Source: Gloeophyllum trabeum ATCC 11539 (lineage: Eukaryota > Basidiomycota > Agaricomycetes > Gloeophyllales > Gloeophyllaceae). From it: 64,000 bases of DNA. The position numbers were made by a program, and so were the translations under genes. A model generated the notes under the pieces. It saw nothing but the letters and a program-made list of their open reading frames with translations, did no database searches and had not been told where the DNA came from. Within the stretch, counting starts at the first letter, position 1, and the number at the start of each line of letters is the position of its first letter. The stretch is taken from positions 2,304,693-2,368,692 of the forward strand of contig NW_006920410.1 of assembly GCF_000344685.1 (NCBI RefSeq), written 5' to 3'. Shown here one piece after another: positions 11,138-23,862 of the stretch.

Positions 11138-12554
11138 ATGCGTCCAAGAGGCCACCCGTCGCTGCCACACCCGCCACATCCGCCACATCCTGCGCACGCC
11201 GTCGCTGCAGCCCTGCAGAATCCATACGCCCAGTATTACCAATCGCCGCAGTACTCGCAGGCATATCTCAGCGCTGTCGCCAATTCCGCTTACGCTGGAA
11301 CAACCCCGCAGGGCTATTCGTTTTCTTCCGCGTACGACCCTGGCTCTTCGAGTTCGACATCTTTCTCTGGATACTCTGCCCGAAATGGCCAGCCGGGCGC
11401 ACCGAACCCGTCCTTGCAGGCCTCTCGCCCCCCTCCCTCTGCTTCATGGTACCAGCCCGGCGATGCGCGATGCAGGTACAAGAATTGCTCGTTCATGGGC
11501 TCCAAGAAAAGCGTCGAGATCCATATGATGGACCGCCACCTCATATACCCGCCCGGCTGGGAGAAAAGACAGAAGAATGACTGGGACGCAGATCCGAGTC
11601 TGAAAGGGTGTGTAGTCAACTCACGCGTCACTCTCTCATTTTCACATGTAGCCGTGCAGGAAACCCGTGCCAATCCCAGGAACCGGTCTGACACTAGATA
11701 CACCCGAAGCACTCGACGCATGGCTCGCCGAACGCAAAAAGCGGTGGCCTTCTGCGAGCAAAGTCGAGGAGAAGAAAAGAAAGGTCGAAGAGGCCATCGA
11801 GCGCGGCCAGCTGGACCCCAGTCTCAGCCTTGATGGCAGGAAGAAAAGGCGGCTAGATGACGGCGGCGGCGGAAGAGGTCGGGTCCGAGGCAGAGGAAGA
11901 GGAAGAGGAGACAGCGGATGGGGGAGGGGCAGGGGCAGAGGTGGTGCCTCGGTACCAGCAACAAGGGAACCCAATGTCTCCGGACCTCTCCCTCCAGCTG
12001 GACTGCCTCCTAAGCCTGTAACGGTGCAGGATAGCAATCCAACTGATTCCGATTCTGACTCGGATGATGCACCCGAAGCGGTCTCTTTTAAACCCCCTGC
12101 CGGTCTCCTAGACTCATACGCGTCTTCAGAAGATGAGGAAAGTAAGGCCAGGGAACCTGTCGACGCTGAGCCCGACCCTCCGATCCCAGCTATGACGCAG
12201 CAACCTCCGGTTACTGAGCCTCCCGCTAAGCCTGTTCGCAAACCTTTCGTCCCCCAACCGAAGAAGCCCCCAAATAACCCGTTCGGCTCTCGGCCATCCC
12301 TATTAAGGAGGGTGAGTGTATCGCCATATCGTAGTATGTCTTATGATTAACCTACCTCCCAGTTACTACTCCCCGAAATCCGTGTAACGGTGTCAAATTT
12401 CTCTCAAGCCATCCACTTCCTCGTGGAAAACGACTTCTTGGAAAATGTCGAGATGAAGCCAGGACAAGCATCAGAAAAGATGATCGAGGTCATCGGCGAG
12501 TCAAACATTGCTGACCACACCTCAGGGGGTGCTGAGAAGTTGGACGATGCATAA
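11138..12554 (+). CDS. NUFIP1-type box C/D snoRNP assembly factor
   Basis: Three exons (11138-11607, 11660-12311, 12363-12554) give about 437 residues. The N terminus is rich in Pro, Ser, Tyr and Gln. Residues about 110-135 form a CCCH/C2H2-like finger (CRYKNCSFMGSKKSVEIHMM then DRH). The NUFIP-conserved segment is IPGTGLTLDTPEALDAWLAE followed by RKKRWPS, which in yeast Rsa1 and human NUFIP1 contacts SNU13. A basic RG-repeat tract (RGRGRGRGDSGWGRG) and an acidic serine tract follow. The family tethers the R2TP chaperone to 15.5K protein during snoRNP assembly. The acceptor for exon 2 is GTGCAG at 11659, not the nearer GTAG, because only this keeps the NUFIP frame. Confidence 0.88.
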
Positions 12555-12655
12555 GCTGGGAATGTACCGTCCTCATTACTAGCAATGTCCAAAAAGTATA
12601 GTCAATAATACAATTTACTAATGCTACAATCTTGTCCACCCGTACGATGAGACTA

Positions 12656-15600
12656 TCACCGGCTTTCACCGCTCTCTTCGCTGTCACTAGACTCGCTGCC
12701 ATCTTCATCCATACCGTCCAACTCTTCGGGATCAACCTGCAGCGTCCGCTTTTCAACTTGGAACCCGAACTTAGTCAGGCCCTCGCTGATCTGGTCCGCT
12801 TTGCCAGGTGCGGTTGCGACGACAGCAATGGATGACGAAGCGTCAAATAGCGGGAGGAAGTGCTTCCGCAGGGACTCCAGCACGTCCTCTTTCGTGATTG
12901 CCTGGTACTTCTCCAGGAGCTTGACGTTGTAGTCCTGTGGCAGACCTTTCAAAGCCTGGTTGGAGAAGGACACGGCGGCCTGGGATGCAAGCATGTTAGA
13001 ATGACATTATGATGCAAGGGACTTGTGTCGCACCGCTCTGCTAGCTGTTGACACAGCTTTGGCCACGCCATACACAATGCTGCTCTTGGCCGCGTCGATC
13101 GTTGTCGAATCCAGTTCAATCTATACAATGAAAGGTGAACACTGCATCAGCGTTGTGAGGGCAATACATCTTACTGAGCCGTCGACGAGACCTCGGACTA
13201 CTTTGCCCGCCTGTTCAAAGCCTTGGATAGCATTCGAGCTCTACAAATGAACGTCAGCAATGTCAGCCACTCCTGACTATGCAAGCGTACCCGGTAGAGA
13301 GAGAAGCTGATCAACCCTGCTTCGGTATCTGCTGAGACGTAGGCACCATACGCCAGACCGGAGCCACGGATGTATCGCTGCAACGTGGAGCTATGAGTAA
13401 GACCATGCTGTCTTTCACGAAACGCACTGACCCAGAGATAGCTTTCAGTCGCGTTGAGAACTTCGGATGCTACCCTCAGAGCGGGATACTCGGGATGAGC
13501 GAAACCCTGGATTCCCTTCGTCGTATGTGTGACGAAGGAACTTTCAATGGTTGGAAGGCTGACGACAACAGCCTTGACTCATACATGAGCAGTTATCTGC
13601 CATAGGAGCAGACCGTGACGTACCTTCTTTACAGGATACCGACCCACAGGACTCAGCGACTCTTGCGAGAGTTTGACAGGCGCTAGAGGGGTTTCCTATA
13701 GCAAACAATGAGCAGGCATGCCCCGGCAACATAGTTAATATACCTACAGGTATGATGCTCCCAAAGTGCTTCCGCCATATGCTGCGGGGTTGTGGAAGGT
13801 CGAGAATGTTGCCAGCCACAGCGAAACGAATTCCAGACGGCTCGGTAACTGAATTATGCGTCCCAGGTGAGGGCCCTGTGCTCCAGTGCGGATAGTCAAC
13901 TCACCATATTTCCTCAACTCCTCAAACTCCAGAGCCACAGCTTCGGGTGATTCCTGTAGCCGCTGGGTGATACTCGGAATAAAGTCCATCTGAGCCAGGA
14001 GCCCTCCAGCCCGCGTGGACGAGCTCTCATCGTAGATGAGGTCCGTCTGGAATGATTGCATGACGGTGCTGCCGTCGCGCTTCAGCTCAGGCAGGGACTG
14101 CTGAATCTTGGCCACAGTTACTTGGAGTCTATCGATAACACATCAGTGAAACCCCAATACATTCGACCATGGCGATGATTTCACCTTTCTTTGTCAAACT
14201 TGCTCCCATAAATCAGATCCTTTAGCCATGCAACCCCGTTTTCATACATCTTGGCCTCGGTTTTGATGCTGACACGAAGAAGCTCGGGGAACCCAGACGG
14301 TATAGCAGTCCCCAGATTAACTTCGTACGAGACAGTCTCATTGTCGAGTTTGTTCACGACTTCCTCGTGGGTGAGCTCTTCACCCGTAGAACGCTTGATA
14401 GGCAAGGAGAAGAACGAAGCCAGGTAAGCAGAAAGGTACCTGTAGATCCATCAGCCCTTAGTTCACATTGCGAGGATGAGTATTACGTACGGACGAAGGC
14501 GATTCGGGAGCTTGGCGAGGGAGAAGTATGCGTGAATAGTGACGAACTCGGACTAAGAGAAGAGTGAGATCAGTACGAAACAGCTTGGACAATGCTATAC
14601 TCACGTGCACATGGTCATATTGCACAAAGAACGGCAGCTGCTGGCCATCAGTACTTATGTGCTTGACTAACTCCGGGTCGGCGTCGAACTTGGACGGCAA
14701 GCGGCCCTTACCACCCTCCTGTATACTCTTCACAGTTATCCAAGAGATACTCTTGACGTCGGGGACCGGGAAGGCAGTCAAGATATCGGTGGGGATGGGT
14801 TTTTCATGCTCCTTCTTTGCCTCTTCAAGCTCCCGCGCCTTTTCCTTGAGGCCTTCCGGCCCCAATTTCTCCTTCTGAGCAGCGATGCGGACTTTCTCGT
14901 CTACTTCGAGCTTGTCAGCCATGGCTGCAGAAGGTTTCCCGACAACGGTGACACTCGGAGGGTCAATATAATACCTGAGTGAAGATCGTTTAGTACGGCT
15001 ATAAGAGAAGGCTCGGCAAAACACTAGCCTCTGCAGGAGCTTCACCCAATCTTGGTTCGTCCACTTCTTCAGAGCATTGTAGTAGTTGATCTCGTCCATG
15101 GCGGGTAACAACTCCGACGCATCCTCCTTCCCGTAGAGGAAATCAGTGATGACTGTTCCCGAGAACGTATCACCCTTGGCAGACTCCAGTTTGCTGAGGA
15201 GCTAGGAGGCAGAAGTCAGCCAAACCTGCTTTGCCATCTCCAGTGCTCCGTACCTGTCTCTCATCGCGATTGATAACCATAGACATCCGTTCCATATCGA
15301 AGCCCTCCTGCGCGATACGTTTGAAGCTTGACCGCAATCTCTCGGAGAACGTGTCGATATGTTCCGTAGGCACAGATCCAATGTATATAGGGAGATCGAC
15401 ATGAGTAGCGCGAGTGTCTTCACCAAAGTAGATGTATGTACTTGGAGAATGCGCCACGTCAGGCAACCGTGCAACAAGATGGAAGAAAATGGGTACCATA
15501 AGGGCGACTCCGTCTCGATATATTCCTTATTGAGAGGCGCTACAGGCGAAGAAGTCAGGTACGTGCTGAGTATATCGAGCGCCTTCAGAGTATTCGGCGT

Positions 15601-17079
15601 GAGCTATCTATGTGTTGACACTGCAAAAAGCAGAAAGCATACCTTTCTCTCGATGAAAGCATTTGGAGGTGGTCCCACGTAACTGATCATGACCTCTCCT
15701 ACGCTCTCGTCCTTCTCGGGGAATTCCACATGTTCTACGACATTGGCCTTGATGCCAGGCCTGATCGCACTAGCGGTCTCCACAAATGGCCTCTTCCATC
15801 CTGGAGGCTTGACCCCTTTATTTTGACCATGCTCCACGATCCGTGGTTCTACTTGCTCCTGCAGGAGTTTCAACAAGGAATTCGTTCCACTACTTAGCTT
15901 CCCGCAGATGATCAATGATAGATTGTGAGGAACATAATAGGTGCCGTGGTACTTCCGGACTGCGCATTCATTGAGTATGGAAGCCGCCACGCCTGCTGCC
16001 ACAGACTTACTCTGTTCAATTGTAAGAACTCGGAGCGCTTCCATGAGTCCTCCCGTCTCACTGCGGTATGCGCTACCGGGAGGATTAAGCAAGCGCTGCA
16101 TTCTGAGGGACGTGAGTGGCTTTGGTAGGAGTGGTTAAGCCATGTACACGAACTTGAGGGCCATGAGGTCGCCAGCGGTATTCTCGCGACCTTGCATCTC
16201 GCTGTATACGACTCCAGAGTCGTGCCCTTCGCCATCGACATGGTGCACCTACGGAAATCAGGCAGTCAGCACCTCTGGGTCAAGGTAAGATAATTCGCAT
16301 ATTACTGACTTCCGTGACAAAGCCAGCTTTGGTCAGAGTCGGGTACAAAATGTGGTCAACATAAATTGGCAGCAGCTGGAGGAAGCCCTGCTCGCCGGCA
16401 GTGGATACAGTATATGCTGTGTGGTCAGTATCCGTCCAAGCATTGGTGCCGTTGGAGAAACCACGATTGGCAAGGTGATCAATGATACCCTTGTACGGGT
16501 ATTTCTCCGAACCCATAAACACTAGGCTTGGAGCATAAGAGTCAGGATATCTTCAGCGGAGCTAGGAGCATGGTCACGCACTGTTCTAGAGTATGGGGAC
16601 AGCCGCTGTCATCGAATACTGAACAGAGGATCAGATGTGGCGCAGCGGAAACGAGCTCATGCACGCACTTTCGGTCGCAACGACAAAATAACCATTGACA
16701 ATGGGTGCTGCAAAAGAGTTAGAGTCTATACATTCTACGTCTGCCAGGTACAGTACGCACCTTCGTAATCCAGATGTACCACCGTGAGTCCCGTAGTCCG
16801 GCTCTTCCACTTGGACACGACCACGTCCGAGAAGTCCAATTTGAAGCGCCGGACCAAGTCATAATTACCTAGGGTTTGAACAGCTTCAGCAGCAACAGCT
16901 GATCCATTTACGCTGGGAGACATGGTATGTTCTAGGTGGGCTGAACGTTTGGAGAGCTGACCGAGGGAGGGTGGCGTGACGCGTAAGCACGAAGAGGGGA
17001 CTTTAAACTCTTTGTGTCGGCCGGAAGAAGAAAGCAGACCGCCAAAACGTTGCCTGAGTGGTATCAAAGCACGAAGCAT
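12656..17079 (-). CDS. M16 family zinc metalloprotease (SDD3/YOL098C type)
   Basis: I could join 21 exons, all in phase: 16761-17079, 16669-16707, 16582-16618, 16310-16526, 16148-16248, 16011-16102, 15643-15959, 15497-15582, 15254-15440, 15029-15201, 14605-14974, 14491-14552, 14185-14439, 13905-14128, 13748-13848, 13624-13695, 13432-13572, 13291-13377, 13175-13240, 13034-13120, 12656-12979. From the ATG at 16923 the product is 1066 residues, matching the yeast YOL098C class. The inverted zinc motif HxxEH is HTLEH in GCPHTLEHLVFMGSE, built across an intron. The C terminus is acidic and serine-rich. An upstream in-frame ATG at 17079 would add 52 residues with mitochondrial-presequence character. 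The intron 14975-15028 appears to use a GC donor. Substrate unknown. Confidence 0.9.
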
Positions 17080-17414
17080 GCAGCTGATTGACCGATATTA
17101 CAGCAGCGACCAACCCAAACCGCCGAAGCACTGACCGAGACGGTTTGGAGGACTTAGCCGCAAAATACCTTGACCTCCCATAACCGGCCGCCCACGTGAA
17201 GGCTTGCGATCCGCCGGCAACTCTCCGATCGCGACTTGGAACGCGCCCTCTGCTTCGAGAGTCTTTAAAGTCGAGAGATCAATCCACTGTTGCAAACATT
17301 CTTCGGGGTCGCATATCTTTGAGAAAACCCTGCTGGAGGGCTTCACTTGCTTGGCCATCTCGCCTGTATTCATGCCAGGCCTTTGAACGCTCCCGGTCAC
17401 GATCCAACAGCAGG
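17080..17414. promoter_or_regulatory. Divergent promoter region, M16 protease / NGL2-like nuclease
   Basis: 335 bases separate the outer M16 start (17079) from the nuclease start (17415). An open frame runs through the 3' part in the nuclease frame but shows no conserved sequence, so it is taken as 5'UTR. Confidence 0.4.
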
Positions 17415-19206
17415 ATGTCACAGAAGGGCGGGTATCAGCTCACTCCCGAGCAGCTGGCGTTACAAGAGGAACGAAGGCGCAAGAAGCTAAATGCTCAGTC
17501 GCAGACTCCGAAACCCCCTCTCATTAATGAGGAAAAGGGGCACGTACTACCTCGAGAATGGCTCAAGCTACCAGAGTCGGGTACCAATCCCATAGCACAG
17601 CGGATCAAAATCATGACCTGGAATGTCTGTACCTTCTCATAACTGCGTATGAGTGAGGTGCGATGAAATCTATAGATGCTAGCGCAGTGTCTCGTCCGTA
17701 AGTCTCCGCGGTACCACAATAGCTGAAATCGATGTCAACATCGTTCAGGCCGTGAATTATTCCCGAACAGCGACTGTCTGAAAGCAGCTCAACGAGAGCA
17801 CATGCTATACTATGAGATTGCATCGCATACTGCTGATATATTGTGCCTCCAGGTCAGTCGCGGGCCTTCGCCCCCGCTCTAATACCCAACTAATACCAGT
17901 GCTGAATGGTGCCTCAGGAAGTAGACAGACTAGAGAAGCTGCTTCCCGTTCTAGAGGCCCTCGATTATGCTTATACATACGCGGCAGGCCCTAGAAAGCT
18001 TCACGGGTGTCTTATCGCCTACAAGAAAGATAAATATGAGAAAGTGGCGGAAAAGGTAATCGAATACGACCAGGAAGATGTCCGAAAAGACGGCGAAGAA
18101 CGGGCGAGACGTGGAAGTAGCTTCCGGACGAAGAACATTGCGAACCTTGTAGCTCTGGAAGGGCTTGAATCAGATTGTGCTGGCATAATAGTTGCTACAA
18201 CGCATTTATTCTGGCACCCGAGGTACGTTGGAACGCGAGTGACAAATCAGACTCTGGTCTTTAATACTTGCTGCTAGGTACACGTATGAACGAGCTAGGT
18301 AATCGTCTGCTCTAAGGCAGTTCAATCACTCTGAATAACGGGTCTGCGCTCCAGACAAGCGGGTATATTACGCAGAGAAGTAATTCGGTTTCAGCAAGAT
18401 GAGGGCCACATCGAATGGCCCTGTATTGTTGCAGGTGGTGAGTAGGTGGCGAGCGCTGTTCCTTGCTATCAGCCATGGTCAACGTTCGGTGCAATAGACT
18501 TCAATGCACCACCTGACGATGCTACATATTCTCTCCTGGTCGGAGACCCCGTCCTGCCATCTCAGGAAGAGCGTCTATCCTTTTCGCGCGTCGTGCATGC
18601 AACCATTGATCCGACCGTTCCTGCGGACGCAGCTAAAACATCAGCGGAAGAGGAAGACGAGGGCGCCGTTCAGCCTAACGAAGATGGGGAAGAAGAGACG
18701 GATCCAGATCGCATCATTACGAACGCCAGGGCAGCGGGCCCGGAGGATGGTCTGTTAACCACCGCCGAACTGACCGAACTCTACTCGACGCATGATAGCC
18801 GCCACCTGAAGAGTTTGTACGAGGAGGGACTCAAGTCAGCTAAATCGATTGCGAGTACTCAAGGCAGTGCGCAAGATATCCGGACGTTTGGAGATAGATT
18901 CGCTCCAAGAGAGCCGGACTGGTCGACTAGACATGGTCTGTACGAACCCGAATGGACTAGCTATACCTTCTATTGGCATGCGACCCTAGGTGAGCGACAC
19001 CGTTACCTTTTTCATGTTCTTTCTCACCGTTCATGAATACAGATTACATCTTTGTGATTGACCCTCCAAGTCGCGTTTCTGCGGTATCAGGGCTGCTGAA
19101 GCCATTTCGTACAGAAGAACTTATACCGGGTATCCCCCGCAAAGGCATCAGCGGAAGTGATCATGTTGCTCTCGTTGCAGAGGTGACTTGGACCGGTCAG
19201 CCTTAG
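17415..19206 (+). CDS. NGL2/CCR4-like endonuclease-exonuclease-phosphatase family nuclease
   Basis: Eight exons (17415-17624, 17676-17697, 17749-17852, 17918-18222, 18278-18298, 18355-18437, 18498-18989, 19043-19206) give about 466 residues. EEP-fold motifs appear in order: MTWNMLAQCLVRRELFPNSD, ILCLQEVD (catalytic Glu), THLFWHPR, AGDFNAPPDD and the C-terminal GSDHVALVAEV with the catalytic Asp-His pair. Like yeast Ngl2 it lacks leucine-rich repeats; Ngl2 trims 5.8S rRNA 3' ends. The reaction is Mg-dependent 3'-5' RNA hydrolysis. An acidic linker (EEEDEGAVQPNEDGEEE) sits between the NAPP and SDH motifs. A tiny exon of 21 bases and one of 22 were needed and fit phase. Confidence 0.9.
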
Positions 19207-19530
19207 CCCACTGGCATGGACGGAACCCTCTACGTCGAGCTGCTACTCGACAGTCGACAGTCGAATAGTACTAGTAGATGGGCGATTAGAGTCATGCAAG
19301 TGATATATATGTCGTGGTATGGAGCGAAATGTGTCGTGAGATTACAGGAAAAGATGGGAATCAACTTGTGAACTGGTCAGAGAGGGATAGCAACAAAAGA
19401 GTGTTCAAAAGCGTAAGTGAATGGAATGTGGACGAGCAACATTAAGATCCCCCGTACTCTATGCCGGTAAAAGACTACCAATAGTCCTGATCAAGACTCG
19501 TGACATGACACACCTCTCTCTCAAATTAGA
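19207..19530. other. Intergenic between convergent genes
   Basis: Short 3' region shared by the nuclease and RhoGEF genes; nothing else seen. Confidence 0.5.
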
Positions 19531-22500
19531 TTACCCTCGACCGACCGCCGCTCTGTCCGAGCCAGCTAGCAATGAATCGAACAGCCCTTGAGCTGCAGAC
19601 TCGTTCCTCAGCTGAATCATGTAGATGATACCCGTCCGGGCGCCCTTGTCGCTCAACTCCACGGCGACACCCGTCTTCCCCACCCGTTCGACACCGTCGC
19701 TGAGTACGATCGTCGAGATTAAGACAGTTTTACGTTTGTCGTCGGCCTCCACCACCAGCTGCTTGACATTGGTAGGTTGTTGATTATAAAGCTTTAATCT
19801 AGCGGCGCCTAGGCTCTTCCATTGCGCGTGATGTTGCTGGAGGAATACTTTACACTTCATGTTGGCCGTAACCGAGGACGTGACAGGCCCTTTCGGCACT
19901 TCTTCCTCGATGGGAGAGGGAGGGGGACTGGGCTCCCGGAAGGACGCCGACCCAGACACCGCCACCGAAGCGACGCGCGCGTTCAGTGCAGATGGTAATA
20001 GTGGCCGAGGTTGAGGTTGATGTAATGTCTGCATAGACTCGCTCCGAGGGCCAAAGCCCGGTCCTCCAGGCAAAGGCGGCACTGGGGGTGCGCGCCCGGG
20101 ATCAAACTGAGGAGCCATATTCGGCGTTGATGCGACTTTCCTGAGCTGACCGGGAGGACCGCCTTGAGAATATGGATCAGACGGCGGTCGCTGCGGAGGT
20201 GGGTACGGCCCAGGTGGTCCTGGTGGTCCGCGAGGTGGCATCTGGCCAGGAGGGAATTGCTGCGGGGGAGGCGGATAGGGTTGACCACCCATCGGTGGGC
20301 CATTGGGATATGGACGCGGAGGGCCTTGCATGCCAGGTCCCATAAATTGCCCTGGCCCCGGACCTGGTCCCCTGAACTGTCCCGGACCTGGACCTGGCCC
20401 CATAGGGTATCCTGGCCCTGGGCCGGGTCCCATGATTTGACCGGGTCCTGGTCCTGGTCCCATCACTTCACCAGGTGAAAACCCCCTAGGATTGCCTGGC
20501 AAACTATTGCCAATGCTAGGACCTCTGCTAGGCGCAGCACTATGTACCGAGTTGATACTGGTACTCCTGGAAGGCGGCATGACTTGTCCAGGAGAGAAGG
20601 ACGGAAACGCTGACGGCGCGCCCGGGCTGGGACGATCCGGAGAAGTAACAGACATGTTTGACATGCTCCGGTTGATGGACTGCATGGACTGCTGAGACGG
20701 AGATGCAGAGCGTATGGGAGACTCGATAATGGATGCCGGCGGTGATATAACGCGCTCGGATGGTGGAGGAGCAGACGGGGATCGGGAGAACGTACTGGAT
20801 CCAGATGAGCCGGTAGGCGACAGAGCAGACTGTCTCAAAGGTGGTACAGGAGGGGGCGGAGTCTTCGACGCAGGAGCAACTAAGGATCATGATGAATGAG
20901 GCTAAGGGAGCTTGTATATGGATTGTGAACATACCGCTCGACGCAAAATCGATGCATTCTTTCATCTCAGCGACGAGCTTATCTCGTGCATACACGGACT
21001 CGGTACGCATGGTCAGCACCTCCTTCTTCAGTATCGTGACTTGTACCGCGGTATCTGCGATGGAGTCAGCATTCCGTGCTGTAATACAGTACTGCCAGAG
21101 GACATTCATGACGAACTCACCCGATCCCGGGACCTCTGAGACCTTCAGATGCTTGCCAGCAAGTGGAGGGTAACACAACCACATGTCTGCACCATTGGCT
21201 ATGGCCTGCTCATCGGGGAGTATCCTTTCACAAATCAAGAACAAGTCCGTAAGCAGAAAAATGTGCCCTTGCTGGTGCACAACTTCGACCCCCGTAGCCC
21301 GGGGAGTAAACTGAATCATGACATCACCAGAGAAGCGTAATTCTCTCGTGTAAGTAAGATTAGGGGGTGAGATTTGTAGGCGGACTTGCTGTTGAAGGGT
21401 CGAGATGAGTAACAAAGACGAAGATACCGCGAGGAGAACATACCTTCGGCTTCATAGTGAATATATCCAAGACCCTGTCTACTGCCAGTCTACGCTCAAG
21501 ATCCGTGACTGGAGTCGAGAGTGTAGACGTAGAACCTCGATCAATAGACGTCGAGCCGGTGTCTCGGCTTAGCCGTTCTCTGCATAATAGCGTAAGCTCA
21601 TTCCATGCATAACGGGCAAGCGACGTACCCGCTGGAAAAGCTGCTCCCTCTCGCCGAGCTGCTCCCGCTAGTACTACCCCGTGCGTCGCTGAACCGCGCA
21701 CTGTCTTCCCTAACCTGGGTCCGCATGTCGATCACGACCTCGTCCTCGCCAATCTCCAGTTTGCTCTCCTGTGCCTCCTGTGCCGTGGTATTCTGGCTTA
21801 CGCCTGATTCGCGTTGCCCGGCAGCCCCTGGAGGTCTCATTTCAGCCCGTTCGTCAACGATGCCCATGAGCTTGTCCAGTCTCTCCACGGCGCCAACTAG
21901 CAGCTTATGGTCGCTCCGCCCGGCGGTTGTGCTCTTCAGCAACCGGCCGTATAACTTCCTGTAATATTTCAGTCGGGCTTTGGGGAGAAGGAAGAGTTGG
22001 TCTAGTGTCCACAACGGCGGCGTTGATGGGTGATCCGGAGAATCAGGAGGAAGAGGTGGCGGGACAGCGGCAGAAAAGGTAGCTAGCACGACCGGGAGGC
22101 GAGTATTAGAGGTCACTGGAGGCCAATCGTCGAGGCCGCAGTAATAGGTGTTGCAATATGAGGTATATGGCCGCTCAAGATCGTCAATCTGAAGCATGGA
22201 AAGGATTAGATCGTGAATATGGGGGGAGGAATCCAGTTACCCAGCGCATTAGTAGGTCGCCGAGAGCTTTGGGAGATGAGGGATTGGTACCGATGTCATT
22301 CAATTCCTGCAGAGAGCAACGTAAATCGCGCAAACTTTCTACGGGAAACTAGCGCGTACCTTGAGCAGACCCCGATTCGCCTTGTAGACGGCTTCTATAC
22401 TCCGGAACATCCCATCTAACTCTGGAGGAGGTAAGTTGTTTCGGGACCATGCTGCGGCTACTTTCTGCAGTGACACGACAACACTTCAATATGAAGGGTG

Positions 22501-22977
22501 GAAAGTGAGCAACGTAGTTCGTACGCGTATAACGCCTGCCAGCTGATCGACGTATAACTTCTCAGTCTCGATGAGATCGACAAGGGGATTGGACTTTTTC
22601 GATCTGCCCTCGCGTCCAGGAGAGGAGGGAGCGGAGCCTACAGATGATGCACTGGGACTGACTGGTGTCAAGGGAAGTTGACTGGAGCCTTTTTGATTTC
22701 AAGACGTGGTGTGAACATGACCGTAACCACGGAGTATTAACTCATGCTCACCCGGTCCGAGAGAGGTCTCGCCATACGCGGGCGTAACAATCGGAGGCGG
22801 TCTCAACCCCGGGCGTCCGTCGCGTTCTCTCGGGTCAACTTCGCCGTCATTTTGCATGATCTTGGGCGGGGGAGGCGGCAGCGGGAGGTCGGTGATCTGG
22901 GGCGGCAAGGGGGGCAGCTTTTCGTCCCTGGCCGGCGCCGGCAGAGGCTTGAAGGTATCGACAGTCTGCCCGTTCAT
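19531..22977 (-). CDS. DH-PH Rho guanine nucleotide exchange factor
   Basis: Eight exons (22752-22977, 22525-22661, 22360-22464, 22241-22306, 21629-22188, 21444-21579, 20935-21388, 19531-20879) give about 1010 residues. A proline-rich N terminus precedes the Dbl-homology start NPLVDLIETEKLYVDQLAGV and KVAAAWSRNNLPPPELD. The DH domain carries an insertion with NTTAQEAQE and serine-rich sequence. A PH domain follows (ELRFSGDVMIQFTPRATGVE, IFLLTDLFLICERIL). After it come a long Ser/Pro region, a GPGPGPG repeat and a C-terminal folded-looking module beginning TANMKCKVFLQQHHAQWKSL. It should activate a Rho-type GTPase by GDP release and act at the cell cortex. The true start could be further upstream (in-frame to 23076). 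Confidence 0.85.
20340..20465 (-). repeat. Tandem 30-bp coding repeat (GPGPGPG decapeptide)
   Basis: Four copies of a ten-residue unit M/R-GPGPGPG-Q/Y-x lie inside the last exon of the RhoGEF gene. Nucleotide copies differ at third positions, so the array is not very recent. It sits in a disordered Pro/Gly linker. Confidence 0.8.
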
Positions 22978-23862
22978 GTGTACAATGCCGGGGCCAGGAG
23001 ACGGACGTAAAAGAGAGACGAGAGGCCCTTGACAGGCTGGAGAAATTGTTTGCGAGCGTGACGGAAGGACGGTCAAAGTGAGGACATGAAGGGACCTGCC
23101 AGCCTAGACCGTCGTTCCCCGAAGTCAATCCTGATGCCATCCTTTGGCCTGACACGTGTGTACGCTCTCTGCCCAGCATTTCGCTCTTGTCCATAACTAC
23201 GAGCTGTAAGAGCTGTCTAAGTCTTGCTTTCTTGACCTATACCAGTACTACATGTCTGGGATACCGAGCGGTTAACGTTACGGCACCCTCTGATTCTACA
23301 CGTCGCCTGCTGGCATTGCGCACTTCACCGAGACAGCTCGACGTCGATCAATACCACCGCAGCTCTAACCTCGAGTCCAGTTAGAGATACAGCGATGATA
23401 AGATTTCGACCGACATCCTCCTGATGTCGTTCGGTTCCGCGACGTGTGTCGATCTACAGGAACGGTCATCCATGCCCGTTTGCAGTGCTCCGAAGGACGA
23501 CTGCCTTTACCATCCCTTTATGAGAGCATCTACGTCACTCAAATGGCTTTGCTCAAACAAATACAGACCACGGAAGTGACTGTACCCCGAGGGGCTGTGG
23601 CAGAAGTTCACCGGTTGACCAGCCGCTGGTTCGCGCGCGCGACGAACCTCCACGCGAAATGCCCTGGGATCCGGATAAGCTGAAGTCTGTTTCTTTAGAT
23701 GAAGGCTCCCTTAAGCTTCATCGGCCTCACCTCGTCATCTTCGCGATGACGCAGGGCGGGTTCCGATTGCGAACCTAGATAAGGGCGGGTATACATAGGC
23801 ACTGACAAGGGCCACGTCAGCTGCCATCCATAGTCCTCGCCAGCTCGATAACTGACTGCAGG
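22978..23862. other. Intergenic, divergent promoters
   Basis: Region between the RhoGEF start and a plus-strand hypothetical gene. An open plus-strand stretch at about 23444-23683 could be an early exon of that gene, but no join could be supported. Confidence 0.35.

Noticed and set aside
11642..12241. 199-codon Ser/Gly/Leu/Pro-rich minus-strand frame
   Set aside because: Antisense of the NUFIP gene's RG and Ser tracts.
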